Part shown: positions 42,774-51,766 of the stretch, in pieces
Layout of the letters: every line of letters begins with the position of its first letter
How positions within the stretch are numbered: the first letter of the stretch is position 1
NCBI GenBank assembly: GCA_017633255.1
Contig: JAGBPS010000026.1
Span: forward strand, 1-64,000
Direction: 5' to 3'
DNA: 64,000 nucleotides
DNA from: Bacteroidales bacterium
GTDB taxonomy: Bacteria; Bacteroidota; Bacteroidia; Bacteroidales; WCHB1-69
Notes under the pieces: model-generated
Told to the model about the DNA's origin: nothing
What the model saw: the letters and a program-made list of their open reading frames with translations, nothing else
Database searches by the model: none
Translations under genes and position numbers: made by a program

Positions 42774-45128
42774 ATGAAAAGTTACCTCAAATTCCTCTCC
42801 CGCAACAAGCTCTATACCACCATCGAGGCGGTGGGGCTGGTCGTGAGCTTAGCTTTCGTCATCCTGATTGGCAGCTATGTGGCCCAGCAGTGGGCTGTGG
42901 TATATGAAACCCCTGACCATGACCGGATTTATGGCTTAGGCACAGCGGATGTGTTAGCCCTTTCATGGGATGACAAGGAATCGTTGGAAAGCCAAATACC
43001 CGAGATAGAGGCCATCACGAGAATCAGCTATGGCGGTGACAAGATTAGCTATAATGGCAATAGCTATCATGTGATTGCTCGTCAGGTAGATCCCGGTTTC
43101 TTTGACCTATTCCCTCAATATACCATGGTGGAAGGCAGTTCCGATTGCTTTGAGGGTGGCCATACCGTCATTGTCAGCAAAAGTCTTGCCGCCACTATTG
43201 GCGAGGAAAGGGAGTTGATAGGCCATCCGATTCAAGTATATGATTCCACTTATATTATCGGGGGAATTATGGAGGATGTGCGCAATTCTTTTATCTCCTA
43301 TTTTGATGTGCTTATCCCTACGGATGATGAAGCTTGGAGGCAAATACCCTTTATTGGAATGCAGGGAGGAATAGGCTCGCATTTGACCCTTTTCAGACGG
43401 GCGGAGAACACCGATGAGGAACTTTTCAGACAAAAAGTACTGGAAATATGCAGCAACAACCACCATGGTTCAAGAGACATAGAGATGTACAACTGCAAGG
43501 AGATGTTTTTTCATCCTGCGTCAAGCAGTTTTATTCACGAAGGTAATCTGACCATGTTGAGGATCCTAACAGTGGTGGTGCTGTTATTGGTATTGTCGGC
43601 CATATTCAACTATGTGAACCTGAACATGGCTTTGGTGAGCAAAAGAGCCAAGGAAATGGCTACAAGGCGCTTGTTGGGTGCTCAAAAACAGGCGATTATC
43701 GGAAAATATATCCTTGAGTCCATTTTGTTCACGGCGGTCTGTTTCGCTTTTGCCTTGTTATTGGCATACGCGCTGGTCCCTACGATGAGTCTTCTGTTGA
43801 TTCAAGACCAGCCGGAAGCCGATATCCAACTTCGTTTTCTGCTCACTCCTGCCTATCTGCTTTCCTATATTGCCGGAGTCTTGGTATTGGGCGTATTGTC
43901 GGGACTGTTACCAGCGTTGCTCGCTTCGCATTACCAGCCCATTGACATCGTACGAGGAGTGTTCCGCCGGCAAAACAAAACCTGGCTCAACGGGGTCTTT
44001 ATTACCATTCAGAACATTCTTTCAATTATATTGATAGCGTTGGCATTGGTGATGGAGATACAGATGCATCACATGATGAAACGTCCTTTGAATGCGAACA
44101 CGGAAGATTTGTTTATGCTTGACATGAGTGTTATCCACACCGATGAGTTAAAGACCTTGGCAGAGCAGCTGGAAAGCACGCCCTGTGTGGAGGCATTCGG
44201 TTATGGACGTGGATACCCGGGATGCATTTTTTATACAAAGGGAGTACTTTTGCCCGATAGGGAGGAGAGTATAGCTATCAGTTTGATTGTGTGCGACACA
44301 GCCTATTTCCGTTTGTTAGGCTTGGAAATCCTAGAGGATTTTGGTCATCCCATGGCCAATTCCATGTGGTTGGGGCAAAGGGCTTATCTGGAGGCCAACG
44401 TTTCCGACACCTCCTCTATGTTTACAAGGCTGTTCAGTGTCAATCAAAGCAATGCGGATTATATCGGGGGCGTGTTCAAGGATATTCCAGGCCAAAGTGC
44501 TGCCCATGCTGCTGACGAGTACTATCAATTGAACGTGGGCATAATAGTGCAAAAACCGGAAGATTTAAATTATTTTTGTGGCATGCTGATTAAAACCAAT
44601 GGGGACCACAAGGAGGCCGAGCGGACCATTATGAATCTGTATAAAGCATGGAGCGAGCAGAAATACGGATTCTACTATGAGGAGCCTAACAAGTATGGTT
44701 ATATAGATGATCTTCTGGCAAAAGAATTGGAACCGGCCAAGCGCACTATGCGTTTGTTGGAGCTGTTCATGTTGCTTTCGGTGTTGCTTTCAATGCTTGG
44801 CTTGGTGGCCATGAGCACCTATTACAGCGGTGAGAACACCCAGAGTGTCGCCATCCGCAAGGCCTTTGGCAGTGATGTGCGGAGCGAGCTATGGCGCACA
44901 GTGAGAGGTTATATGCTGCTGGTGGGCATAGCGGCGGTTATCGCTGTTCCCGTTGCTGTATGGGCTTCTGGAAAATACCTTGAACGCTACGCCTACCGTA
45001 TTGAACATTTCGGTTGGATTATTGCCATAGCGGTGCTCATTTCCATGGTTATTGCCTTCCTGTCGGTCCTTTGGCAAACCTTGCGCGCCGCGAGGACGAA
45101 CCCTGCGGAGGTGTTGAAAAAGGAATAG
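42774..45128 (+). CDS. FtsX-family ABC transporter permease 3
   Basis: 784 residues (MKSYLKFLSRNKLY), 17 bp after permease 2. Same double FtsX layout, with C-terminal block LLSMLGLVAMSTYYSGE and AIRKAFGSDVRSELW. Identity with permease 2 is high in the membrane parts and lower in the periplasmic domains, which would be where substrates are recognised. Confidence 0.9.
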   Translation: MKSYLKFLSRNKLYTTIEAVGLVVSLAFVILIGSYVAQQWAVVYETPDHDRIYGLGTADVLALSWDDKESLESQIPEIEAITRISYGGDKISYNGNSYHVIARQVDPGFFDLFPQYTMVEGSSDCFEGGHTVIVSKSLAATIGEERELIGHPIQVYDSTYIIGGIMEDVRNSFISYFDVLIPTDDEAWRQIPFIGMQGGIGSHLTLFRRAENTDEELFRQKVLEICSNNHHGSRDIEMYNCKEMFFHPASSSFIHEGNLTMLRILTVVVLLLVLSAIFNYVNLNMALVSKRAKEMATRRLLGAQKQAIIGKYILESILFTAVCFAFALLLAYALVPTMSLLLIQDQPEADIQLRFLLTPAYLLSYIAGVLVLGVLSGLLPALLASHYQPIDIVRGVFRRQNKTWLNGVFITIQNILSIILIALALVMEIQMHHMMKRPLNANTEDLFMLDMSVIHTDELKTLAEQLESTPCVEAFGYGRGYPGCIFYTKGVLLPDREESIAISLIVCDTAYFRLLGLEILEDFGHPMANSMWLGQRAYLEANVSDTSSMFTRLFSVNQSNADYIGGVFKDIPGQSAAHAADEYYQLNVGIIVQKPEDLNYFCGMLIKTNGDHKEAERTIMNLYKAWSEQKYGFYYEEPNKYGYIDDLLAKELEPAKRTMRLLELFMLLSVLLSMLGLVAMSTYYSGENTQSVAIRKAFGSDVRSELWRTVRGYMLLVGIAAVIAVPVAVWASGKYLERYAYRIEHFGWIIAIAVLISMVIAFLSVLWQTLRAARTNPAEVLKKE

Positions 45129-45137
45129 GATGTTCTG

Positions 45138-45165
45138 GTAAAGACGCAAAATTTTGTGTCTCTAC
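45138..45165. repeat. GTAGAGACG-like palindrome, degenerate copy
   Basis: GTAAAGACGCAAAA/TTTTGTGTCTCTAC, with one mismatch and one G-U pair, just after the third permease stop; likely the operon-end hairpin. Confidence 0.6.
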
Positions 45166-45206
45166 AAAAAAATGGAATTTGCTGTACGTTGTATTGAAAT
45201 TTTATG

Positions 45207-45214
45207 TACTTTTG
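45207..45214 (+). promoter_or_regulatory. -7 promoter element for the toxin-antitoxin pair
   Basis: TACTTTTG then C, 29 bp before the antitoxin start; matches TAnnTTTG. Confidence 0.5.
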
Positions 45215-45243
45215 CATTACAAATCCATTAAATGTAAAGCAAT

Positions 45244-45546
45244 ATGTCACAAACAACAATGTCAATCAGAGTAGATAGCAATTTGAAACAAAAATTTGAC
45301 AACTTATGCAATGAATTCGGTTTAAGCGTCACTTCAGCTTTTACCATTTTCATGAATGCTGTGGTTCGAGAACGCAGGATTCCTTTTGAGATTAGGACTG
45401 ATTCAAGAGAGAGTGAAAAAGAAATCCGGGATAAAGGAATAGCAGCATTCTTAGAGATTCGAAAAATGGCAGAACAAGGCGCTTTTCCTGATATGACATT
45501 AGAGGAAATTAATGAGGAAATCAGATTAGCAAGAGAGGGGAAATGA
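45244..45546 (+). CDS. RelB/DinJ-family antitoxin
   Basis: 100 residues. N-terminal ribbon-helix-helix typical of RelB/DinJ: TTMSIRVDSNLKQKF then LSVTSAFTIFMNAVVRE. The C-terminal half (acidic, EEINEEIRLAREGK) would cover the toxin. Its stop overlaps the toxin start by four bases (ATGA). Likely represses its own promoter with the toxin. Confidence 0.88.
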   Translation: MSQTTMSIRVDSNLKQKFDNLCNEFGLSVTSAFTIFMNAVVRERRIPFEIRTDSRESEKEIRDKGIAAFLEIRKMAEQGAFPDMTLEEINEEIRLAREGK

Positions 45547-45956
45547 GAAAAAACAAGGTGTTTGCAGTAATAGACACTAATGTCATCGTGTCAGGATTGT
45601 TAAGTCCTAATCCATTATCTCCGACCAAAATTGTGTTGGAGAATGTTATTAATTGTAGAATTATACCCTTGTACTGCGATGAGATATTAGAAGAATATCA
45701 TGATGTGTTGTGTAGAGATAAATTTCACCTTCCTCAAGATAATGTGAATAAGATAATTCATTTAATAGAATCAGAGGGTATTTCATCTCCAAGGGTGGTG
45801 TCAACAGAAATTTTTCCCGATAAAAAAGATATCGTTTTCTATGAGATTGCTATGAGTAAAGAAGATGCCTATCTAGTTACGGGAAACATAAAGCATTTTC
45901 CAAAGAAGCCTTTTGTGGTTACACCGGCTGAAATGGTAGCGATATTAGGATTATAA
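45543..45956 (+). CDS. PIN-domain toxin (ribonuclease)
   Basis: 137 residues. PIN acidic residues visible: Asp in VIDTNVIVSGLL, Glu in CDEILEEYHDVL, and Asp residues in FPDKKDIVFYEIA and KEDAYLVTGN. Belongs to the PIN family found in two-gene toxin-antitoxin systems; expected to cut RNA when free of its antitoxin. Lower GC than the flanking genes suggests insertion between the permeases and their regulator. Confidence 0.85.
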   Translation: MRKNKVFAVIDTNVIVSGLLSPNPLSPTKIVLENVINCRIIPLYCDEILEEYHDVLCRDKFHLPQDNVNKIIHLIESEGISSPRVVSTEIFPDKKDIVFYEIAMSKEDAYLVTGNIKHFPKKPFVVTPAEMVAILGL

Positions 45957-45997
45957 CGGTCACGCTTTCCAAAGTCTTGAATCCCAAAAACATCATT

Positions 45998-47344
45998 ATG
46001 ACCAAACTGAAATCAAAAATATTAGTCGTTGACGACAATGCGGGCATCCGCTCTACGCTGAAGCTGCTGTTGCCAGCGCATTTTCCCGAAGTTGAAATTA
46101 TCGCCTCGCCCAAAGAGCTGATGAGCAAGATGAGCAGTTTCAAACCTGATGTGGTGCTGCTGGACATGAATTTCGAGGCGGATATCAACACTGGCAACGA
46201 AGGGTTGTTCTGGCTTTCGGAACTGAAACGCAACTTTGCTGATACCGAGGTGGTGCTCTTCACTGCTTACGCTGACATCGCTTTGGCGGTGGAAGGCATG
46301 AAACGGGGCGCTTTTGACTTTATCGTCAAGCCATGGGAGAATGACAAACTACTGGGTGTTTTGGAGGCGGCCTGCCGGAAACACAAGTCGGAGTTTCAAG
46401 CTAAAACGCCTGCACAAGAAATGTCTATGTTGTGGGGAAACAGCCCTGCTGTCAGTGACATACACCGAATGGTGGAGAAAATCGCCCCGACAGAGGCCTC
46501 TGTCTTGATTATCGGTGAAAACGGAACGGGCAAGGATGTGTTGGCTAATGAAATTCACCGACTTTCTGCCCGGGCAAGCAAAGACATGGTCAGTGTCGAT
46601 ATCGGCTCCCTTACCGAAACACTGTTCGAAAGCGAGCTTTTTGGCCATGTCAAAGGGGCCTTTACAGATGCCCGTGCTGACCATACCGGTAAGTTTGAAC
46701 AGGCTAACGGCACCACACTCTTCTTGGATGAAATCGGCAATATTCCACTGAATCTGCAGGCGAAACTGCTGCGGGTACTGCAAAACCGCAGTATCACCAA
46801 GGTGGGTGACACGAAGGCCGTTCCTATCGACATCCGTTTGATATGCGCCACCAACAAAGACCTTCCCCAGATGGTTTGCGAAGGGAAGTTTCGTGAGGAT
46901 TTGTATTACCGCATCAATACGGTGGCTTTGCATCTTCCTCCTTTGCGGGAGCGTTTAGATGAAATCGAAGCCTTGTCAACCCTCTTTATCCAGAAATTCG
47001 CCACGAAATACCATCGTCAGGTGAAGGGCCTTTCCCCGGAAGCACTGTCTCTGTTGCAGCGTTGTTGTTGGAAAGGAAATATCCGCGAGTTGCAGAATTG
47101 TCTCGAAAAAGCCGTCATCCTTTCCGAAAAGGAATATATTCAGGCGGCAGACCTGCAAATTGACGCACAGCACCTGAGGGATATCACAGAAACTGCCAAT
47201 CCTTCCGAGAGTTTGCAGGATGCGGAGGAGCGTATTATCCGACAGGCCATGAAGAAACACAACGGGAATCTCACCTTGGTGGCCAAAGCGTTGAATATCA
47301 GTCGCCCCACTTTATATAACAGACTGAAAAAATACGGAATATGA
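45998..47344 (+). CDS. NtrC-type sigma-54-dependent response regulator
   Basis: 448 residues from ATG 45998. Receiver domain with phosphorylated Asp in VVLLDMNFE (about residue 53); AAA+ domain with Walker A GENGTGKDVLA and Walker B TLFLDEIGNI; sigma-54 contact loop GAFTDA instead of the usual GAFTGA; C-terminal Fis-type helix-turn-helix (NLTLVAKALNISRPTLYNRL). It overlaps the kinase gene by four bases. The two sigma-54 promoters with paired palindromes upstream in the same locus are its most likely targets. Confidence 0.93.
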   Translation: MTKLKSKILVVDDNAGIRSTLKLLLPAHFPEVEIIASPKELMSKMSSFKPDVVLLDMNFEADINTGNEGLFWLSELKRNFADTEVVLFTAYADIALAVEGMKRGAFDFIVKPWENDKLLGVLEAACRKHKSEFQAKTPAQEMSMLWGNSPAVSDIHRMVEKIAPTEASVLIIGENGTGKDVLANEIHRLSARASKDMVSVDIGSLTETLFESELFGHVKGAFTDARADHTGKFEQANGTTLFLDEIGNIPLNLQAKLLRVLQNRSITKVGDTKAVPIDIRLICATNKDLPQMVCEGKFREDLYYRINTVALHLPPLRERLDEIEALSTLFIQKFATKYHRQVKGLSPEALSLLQRCCWKGNIRELQNCLEKAVILSEKEYIQAADLQIDAQHLRDITETANPSESLQDAEERIIRQAMKKHNGNLTLVAKALNISRPTLYNRLKKYGI

Positions 47345-48198
47345 GCACTTGGATATGGCTTCTGATACTGATAGCGGTCGGTGCGTTGTCGGTGCTCATC
47401 ACGGCTCTTGTGGTTCGCCGGAAAGACAGTGACAAGGTCAACTACATGATGGATGCGCTGGAGGATGGGGAGCAGAATTTCCGTTTCCGCAGCAACACGG
47501 CGTTGAACCGGGCGCTCAACCGTTTCCGTAGTATTATAGATAAGCAGTCTGTGCAGAATGAATCTGTCTCCTGGAGCAAATTATTCCGGGTGATGACCCA
47601 TGAAATCATGAATACCATCACTCCGATAGCCTCGCTGAGTGACGCGCTTTCCAAAGACAGCAATCTGGATACACAGGCTGGTTTGGAGACGATTTCCGCC
47701 TCTTCCAAAGAACTGATACGCTTTGTGGAGTCCTATCGCAGTTTTACCCGGATGGCACCGCCTGTGAGGAAAACCATTGCGGTGGATGAATTGATAAACA
47801 GGGTGATACAACTCCATCAGGGCAAAACTTTAGAGCAGGATGTTTCGATTGATTATGAGATACGGACGGCTGATTTGCTGATTTATGCCGATGAAGGACA
47901 GCTGATGCAGGTTTTTAACAACCTGATAAAAAACGCCATACAAGCCGAGGCCACAAAGATTCGCATCGTTGCGGATCTCAATGCCGAGGATCAGACGGTC
48001 ATCAGTATTATTAATAACGGAAAGCCTGTTCCACAGCAAAAAAGAGAGGAGATTTTTGTGCCTTTCTACACGACCAAAGCCAATGGCAGTGGTATCGGCC
48101 TCAGTCTGTCGCGACAAATCATGATCCACCACAACGGCATGTTGAATTTGGTGCAGAGTGACAATCACTCGACAGTATTTGCATTGGTCTTCAAATAA
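47341..48198 (+). CDS. Sensor histidine kinase with minimal input region
   Basis: 285 residues, short for a sensor kinase. One N-terminal membrane helix (WIWLLILIAVGALSVLITAL), a short linker, the phospho-acceptor His in MTHEIMNTITP, N-box NNLIKNAIQAEA and G-box GSGIGLSLSRQI. There is no periplasmic sensor domain, so the signal is probably sensed within the membrane or through the transporter, as proposed for some peptide-sensing kinases. Translationally coupled to the regulator. Confidence 0.9.
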   Translation: MSTWIWLLILIAVGALSVLITALVVRRKDSDKVNYMMDALEDGEQNFRFRSNTALNRALNRFRSIIDKQSVQNESVSWSKLFRVMTHEIMNTITPIASLSDALSKDSNLDTQAGLETISASSKELIRFVESYRSFTRMAPPVRKTIAVDELINRVIQLHQGKTLEQDVSIDYEIRTADLLIYADEGQLMQVFNNLIKNAIQAEATKIRIVADLNAEDQTVISIINNGKPVPQQKREEIFVPFYTTKANGSGIGLSLSRQIMIHHNGMLNLVQSDNHSTVFALVFK

Positions 48199-48200
48199 AG

Positions 48201-48226
48201 AAAGGCTGCCACAATGTGACAGCCCT
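48201..48226 (+). terminator. GGGCTGTCACA-type hairpin after the kinase gene
   Basis: AAAGGCTGCCACA/TGTGACAGCCCT stem, the reverse complement of the repeat at 32504 and 33422, right after the stop codon between convergent genes. Confidence 0.65.
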
Positions 48227-48253
48227 ACATTTCTATGACGTATTAAGGAGTTT

Positions 48254-48280
48254 ATAGAGACATACGGCTGTGCGTCTCTA
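48254..48280. repeat. GTAGAGACG-like palindrome, degenerate copy
   Basis: TAGAGAC...GTCTCTA arms with an imperfect core, between the convergent kinase and oxidoreductase genes. Confidence 0.55.
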
Positions 48281-48297
48281 CAGACATATTCAAAATG

Positions 48298-51200
48298 TTA
48301 TTTGAAGGCGTTCTCGCTGAGGCCGGGACCGCCGATTTTGAGTTGTTCCATGTAGCTGGGCACCTCGCGGCCGAGGTACTTGTCCACATAGAGCTTCGAG
48401 AGGTACTGTCCGAGCATGAAGCCGTGGCCACGGAGACCGGTGAGCAAACCGACTTCGGGATCGACCACATAGCGCGGCTCGGTGTAGCGTCCTGCCCAGA
48501 CAGCCAGGAAGCCTACCTCGCGGAGGTTGGGGATCCATTCGGCGAAGACTTCGGAGACAATTTCGAGGAACTCCTTGCTGTTGTATTTGATGTTCTGGCG
48601 TGCCTCGTAGGCGTCGGTGTCGGGGCTGGCGCAGCCGATAATCTGGCCGGTGTGGCCGAATTGCTGTCCATACACGGCGCTGAAGCCCTTGTAGTGGCGA
48701 CGGTCGATAATCATGTCGAGAGGTCCCTGTTTGCCATTTGTCACTTTACCCATCATAGGCAGACGGCGGGTGATGAAGGCCTGGTGCTTGACAGGGTAGA
48801 GTCCGATGTTGAGGTCGAGCTGGTCGATGAACTTCTCGGCACCCCAACCCATAGCGTTGACGAAGTGGTCGCAGGTGTATTCTACGTAAGTGCCTTCATG
48901 GTCACGCACAAGGGCGAGATATTTGTCGCCATCGCGCCAAACGTGCAGCAGCTCGCAGTCTTCGTAGTAGCGTCCGCCATTGTTCACGGCCAAACCACGG
49001 ATGTAGTCGATAACACGGCCTGGGGTTGCCTGCCAGCAGTCGCGGGTGATGAGGGCGTGGCTGTAAGTGTCCTTGCTGTCGTCCCAGAGAGGAGAGATTT
49101 CTTTCTTGAAATCCTTGCGCTCTACCATGTAAGCATCGCTCCATGCGCGAGAGGCGTCGAGAGAGCGGTAGGTAGCATCGTCGTGGACGAGGTTAACGTA
49201 GGTGGTAGGCTGGAAGTTGATATTGTGAACGGCCTGGATGCTCTTGAAAATCTCGCGGTTGTGGGCAGCGATGTCGGCGATGTCGGGGTTGGAGAAGGCT
49301 GGACGGCCGCCACCGATGTTGCGCCATGAGGCACCACGGCTGTAGTTGATCATCGTGGGCTTGCAGCCTGCCTCGGAGAAGTAACGCAGCAATCCGCTAC
49401 CGGCAATACCGCCACCGGCGATGAGGACGGGAACATGCTCGCGGCGCACGTGGTCGGCCTTGGTATAGACAAAGGTCTCCTTGGTGTGGGCGTTGTAGAG
49501 GTCGCCGAGGGTCACCTGGTTGGAGAGGGGAGCACGAGGCGTGGCGTCGCCTGTCAGTTCGATACCGCGGGCGCGCAGAGCCTGACGGGCGCGCAGGATA
49601 CAGCGTTTCCCACGGCAGGGTCCCATACCCATACGGGTGATGTGCTTCAGCTCGTCAACAGAGATGACCTTGCGGTCGCCCACAGCGGCGAGCACCTCTT
49701 CGAGGCTGATGTCCTCGCAGTGACAAACGTAAGTCTTGCCGTCCACTTCTTGGAGAGGTTTCATCTGGAGGGGTTCGGGATATTTTTCTTTGAGGATAAA
49801 GCCTTTGATATCGGTCATTTCTCCCTCAACTTTGTCCACATGTACGCGGGCCACGTTGGTCTTGTTGTTCTTCTTGAGAATCTTCTCGATGACACCTTCA
49901 CCAATCTTCTGGCCGTTGTTGTCCACTAGGAATACTTCAGCGCCTTCTTTTACATCGTACTCGATGGGCAGGAAGCATACATTTTTCTGCAGGTCGTAGC
50001 CGAAGATGGCCAGACCCGGGCAACCTGACACGCACTGCATACAGCCGATGCACTTGTTGTAGTCAACGGTAGGTGTACTGCTGGTAGTGGGTTTGGAGAT
50101 GGCGCCATGCGGACAGGCGAAAGTACAGGGATTGCAAGCGAAACCATAGATACAGTCGGTTTGCACGAAAGGTTTCAGCTTCATGCGCTCAGGAGTGGGA
50201 AGGTTGGGTTTCTCCAACACACGCACGGGGTGTTGCTGAGAGTCGATATATTGGCGTGAAATGTCAAGATAGTCGTCGTAGTTGAAGCGGATGTTGAGGT
50301 TCTGAGCTACCTCATAGGCCACTTGTTTGCCACGGAGAACAGCGCTGGTACCCTCGCCGATGCGGATGGCATCGCCAGCACCATAGACATTGTGGCCGAA
50401 TACCTCGCGTCCTTTGGTGAGGAGCTGGTTGTCGGGGATAAGTCCGGTGCAGATATTGATGATGTCGATGTCGTCAATCACTTGCTCGGTGCCAGGAATA
50501 GCCTTGAAGTTCTCGCATTTGGCGATAACGGCTCCCTTGATGCCGCTGTAATCCTCATTGGGGATGGCGCGCACAAGGGTGTAGCCTGTCATGATGGGAA
50601 TGCCCAGGCGGCGCACACGGTTGGCCTGCACGGGGAAACCGCCTTCACGGGGCATCGCCTCGATGATGGCTTTGATGGTGGCACCAGCCTGCATGCCTTG
50701 GTAAGAAGTGAGGTAGCCAATGTTGCCGGCACCCACGGTGAGCACTTTCTTGCCCAGCAGGGTGTGCTCCTGGTTCATCATTTTCTGGAAGACGGCAGCA
50801 GTGTAAACGCCGGGAACATCGTCATTTTCGAAGGTGGGCATGAAAGGTACGGCACCTGTGGCGACTACAAGATGCTGTGCATCCACGTAGGCCATTTCGC
50901 CGGTAGCGATGTTTTTGATGGCCACACGCTGGCCTTCGAGGAGATCCCATACAGTGTGGTTCAGCAAGATGCCGCTCTGGTCATCACCCGCCAGGGTTTT
51001 GGCGATGTCGAAACCACGCATGCCACCAAAGCGTTTCTCACGCTCGAAGAAGAAGAACTGGTGAGTCTGCATATTGAACTGGCCACCGATACGGTTCATG
51101 GAGTCGATGACAAGGTTGTCGATGCCGAAAGCGTTGAGCTGGTCGCGGCAGGCGAGACCAGCAGGACCGGCGCCGATGATAGCCACGGTAGTCTTGTAGA

Positions 51201-51537
51201 TTTTCACCTCGCGGGGATGCTGTTCGACCACGTTGGGCATTTCCGCCTCTTCGTGTGCTATCTGGCGTACTTCGCGCACACCGTCAACGGGGGTGATGCA
51301 GATACGGCGCACCATGCCGTCCACCAGCATCTCGCAGGCACCGCACTTGCCGATACCGCAGTTGAGGCTTCGGTTACGGCCTTGGAGACTGTGGCTGTGG
51401 ATGGGAAATCCGGCCTGATGCAGGGCTGCTGCGATGGTGTAGCCTTTGTGTCCTGTCACTTTCTGTCCGTTGTAGGTAAAGGTGACTTCTTCCGCTTTTG
51501 GAATATCCAAAATAGGATGTTCTTCGATTCTTTTCAT
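48298..51537 (-). CDS. Fused multi-cofactor FAD/iron-sulfur oxidoreductase
   Basis: 1079 residues joining parts that are usually separate subunits. Residues 60-80: [2Fe-2S] ligands C60, C65, C68, C80 (HcnA/Fer2-type). 118-420: pyridine-nucleotide-type flavoprotein with GAGPAG (122-127) and VGAGNIG. C462/468/471/475 and C496/499/502/506: two Cys clusters for [4Fe-4S]. C605, C607, C641, C646: BFD-like [2Fe-2S]. 705-1079: DAO-type FAD oxidase/dehydrogenase domain (GGGIAGSG). The plan corresponds to heteromeric sarcosine, hydroxyproline or opine dehydrogenases (HcnABC-like). It probably oxidises an amino acid or amine and passes electrons through the clusters; the substrate is unknown. Confidence 0.88.
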   Translation of the reverse strand: MKRIEEHPILDIPKAEEVTFTYNGQKVTGHKGYTIAAALHQAGFPIHSHSLQGRNRSLNCGIGKCGACEMLVDGMVRRICITPVDGVREVRQIAHEEAEMPNVVEQHPREVKIYKTTVAIIGAGPAGLACRDQLNAFGIDNLVIDSMNRIGGQFNMQTHQFFFFEREKRFGGMRGFDIAKTLAGDDQSGILLNHTVWDLLEGQRVAIKNIATGEMAYVDAQHLVVATGAVPFMPTFENDDVPGVYTAAVFQKMMNQEHTLLGKKVLTVGAGNIGYLTSYQGMQAGATIKAIIEAMPREGGFPVQANRVRRLGIPIMTGYTLVRAIPNEDYSGIKGAVIAKCENFKAIPGTEQVIDDIDIINICTGLIPDNQLLTKGREVFGHNVYGAGDAIRIGEGTSAVLRGKQVAYEVAQNLNIRFNYDDYLDISRQYIDSQQHPVRVLEKPNLPTPERMKLKPFVQTDCIYGFACNPCTFACPHGAISKPTTSSTPTVDYNKCIGCMQCVSGCPGLAIFGYDLQKNVCFLPIEYDVKEGAEVFLVDNNGQKIGEGVIEKILKKNNKTNVARVHVDKVEGEMTDIKGFILKEKYPEPLQMKPLQEVDGKTYVCHCEDISLEEVLAAVGDRKVISVDELKHITRMGMGPCRGKRCILRARQALRARGIELTGDATPRAPLSNQVTLGDLYNAHTKETFVYTKADHVRREHVPVLIAGGGIAGSGLLRYFSEAGCKPTMINYSRGASWRNIGGGRPAFSNPDIADIAAHNREIFKSIQAVHNINFQPTTYVNLVHDDATYRSLDASRAWSDAYMVERKDFKKEISPLWDDSKDTYSHALITRDCWQATPGRVIDYIRGLAVNNGGRYYEDCELLHVWRDGDKYLALVRDHEGTYVEYTCDHFVNAMGWGAEKFIDQLDLNIGLYPVKHQAFITRRLPMMGKVTNGKQGPLDMIIDRRHYKGFSAVYGQQFGHTGQIIGCASPDTDAYEARQNIKYNSKEFLEIVSEVFAEWIPNLREVGFLAVWAGRYTEPRYVVDPEVGLLTGLRGHGFMLGQYLSKLYVDKYLGREVPSYMEQLKIGGPGLSENAFK

Positions 51538-51605
51538 GAGATTTGTGTTAATTGATTGTTTTATAGTGATTTGTATAAATTTTAATTTTTTCAGAATGCA
51601 AACAA

Positions 51606-51613
51606 CAAAGTTA
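51606..51613 (-). promoter_or_regulatory. -7 promoter element for the fused oxidoreductase
   Basis: Reads TAACTTTG on the minus strand, about 70 bp before the start codon. Confidence 0.5.
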
Positions 51614-51731
51614 TGTAAAAATCAAATAAGTGCTGCATATTTGATGGAAAAAAGTTTTCTTTTTTTTCTTATTTTTTCTTTTCCGTGACTTTTCTCTGTC
51701 TCTTACTTCTTTATATCTCAACTATTTTCCG

Positions 51732-51739
51732 TACCTTTG
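51732..51739 (+). promoter_or_regulatory. -7 promoter element that fixes the polA start
   Basis: TACCTTTG then C. It overlaps an in-frame ATG at 51737, which therefore cannot be the start; the ATG at 51767 is used. Confidence 0.6.
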
Positions 51740-51766
51740 CATTTTGGCTTTCATAACACACATTTT

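Noticed and set aside
48295..51555. Long open frames on the plus strand opposite the fused oxidoreductase
   Set aside because: They mirror the codon pattern of the real gene on the minus strand, show no motifs, and lack promoters.
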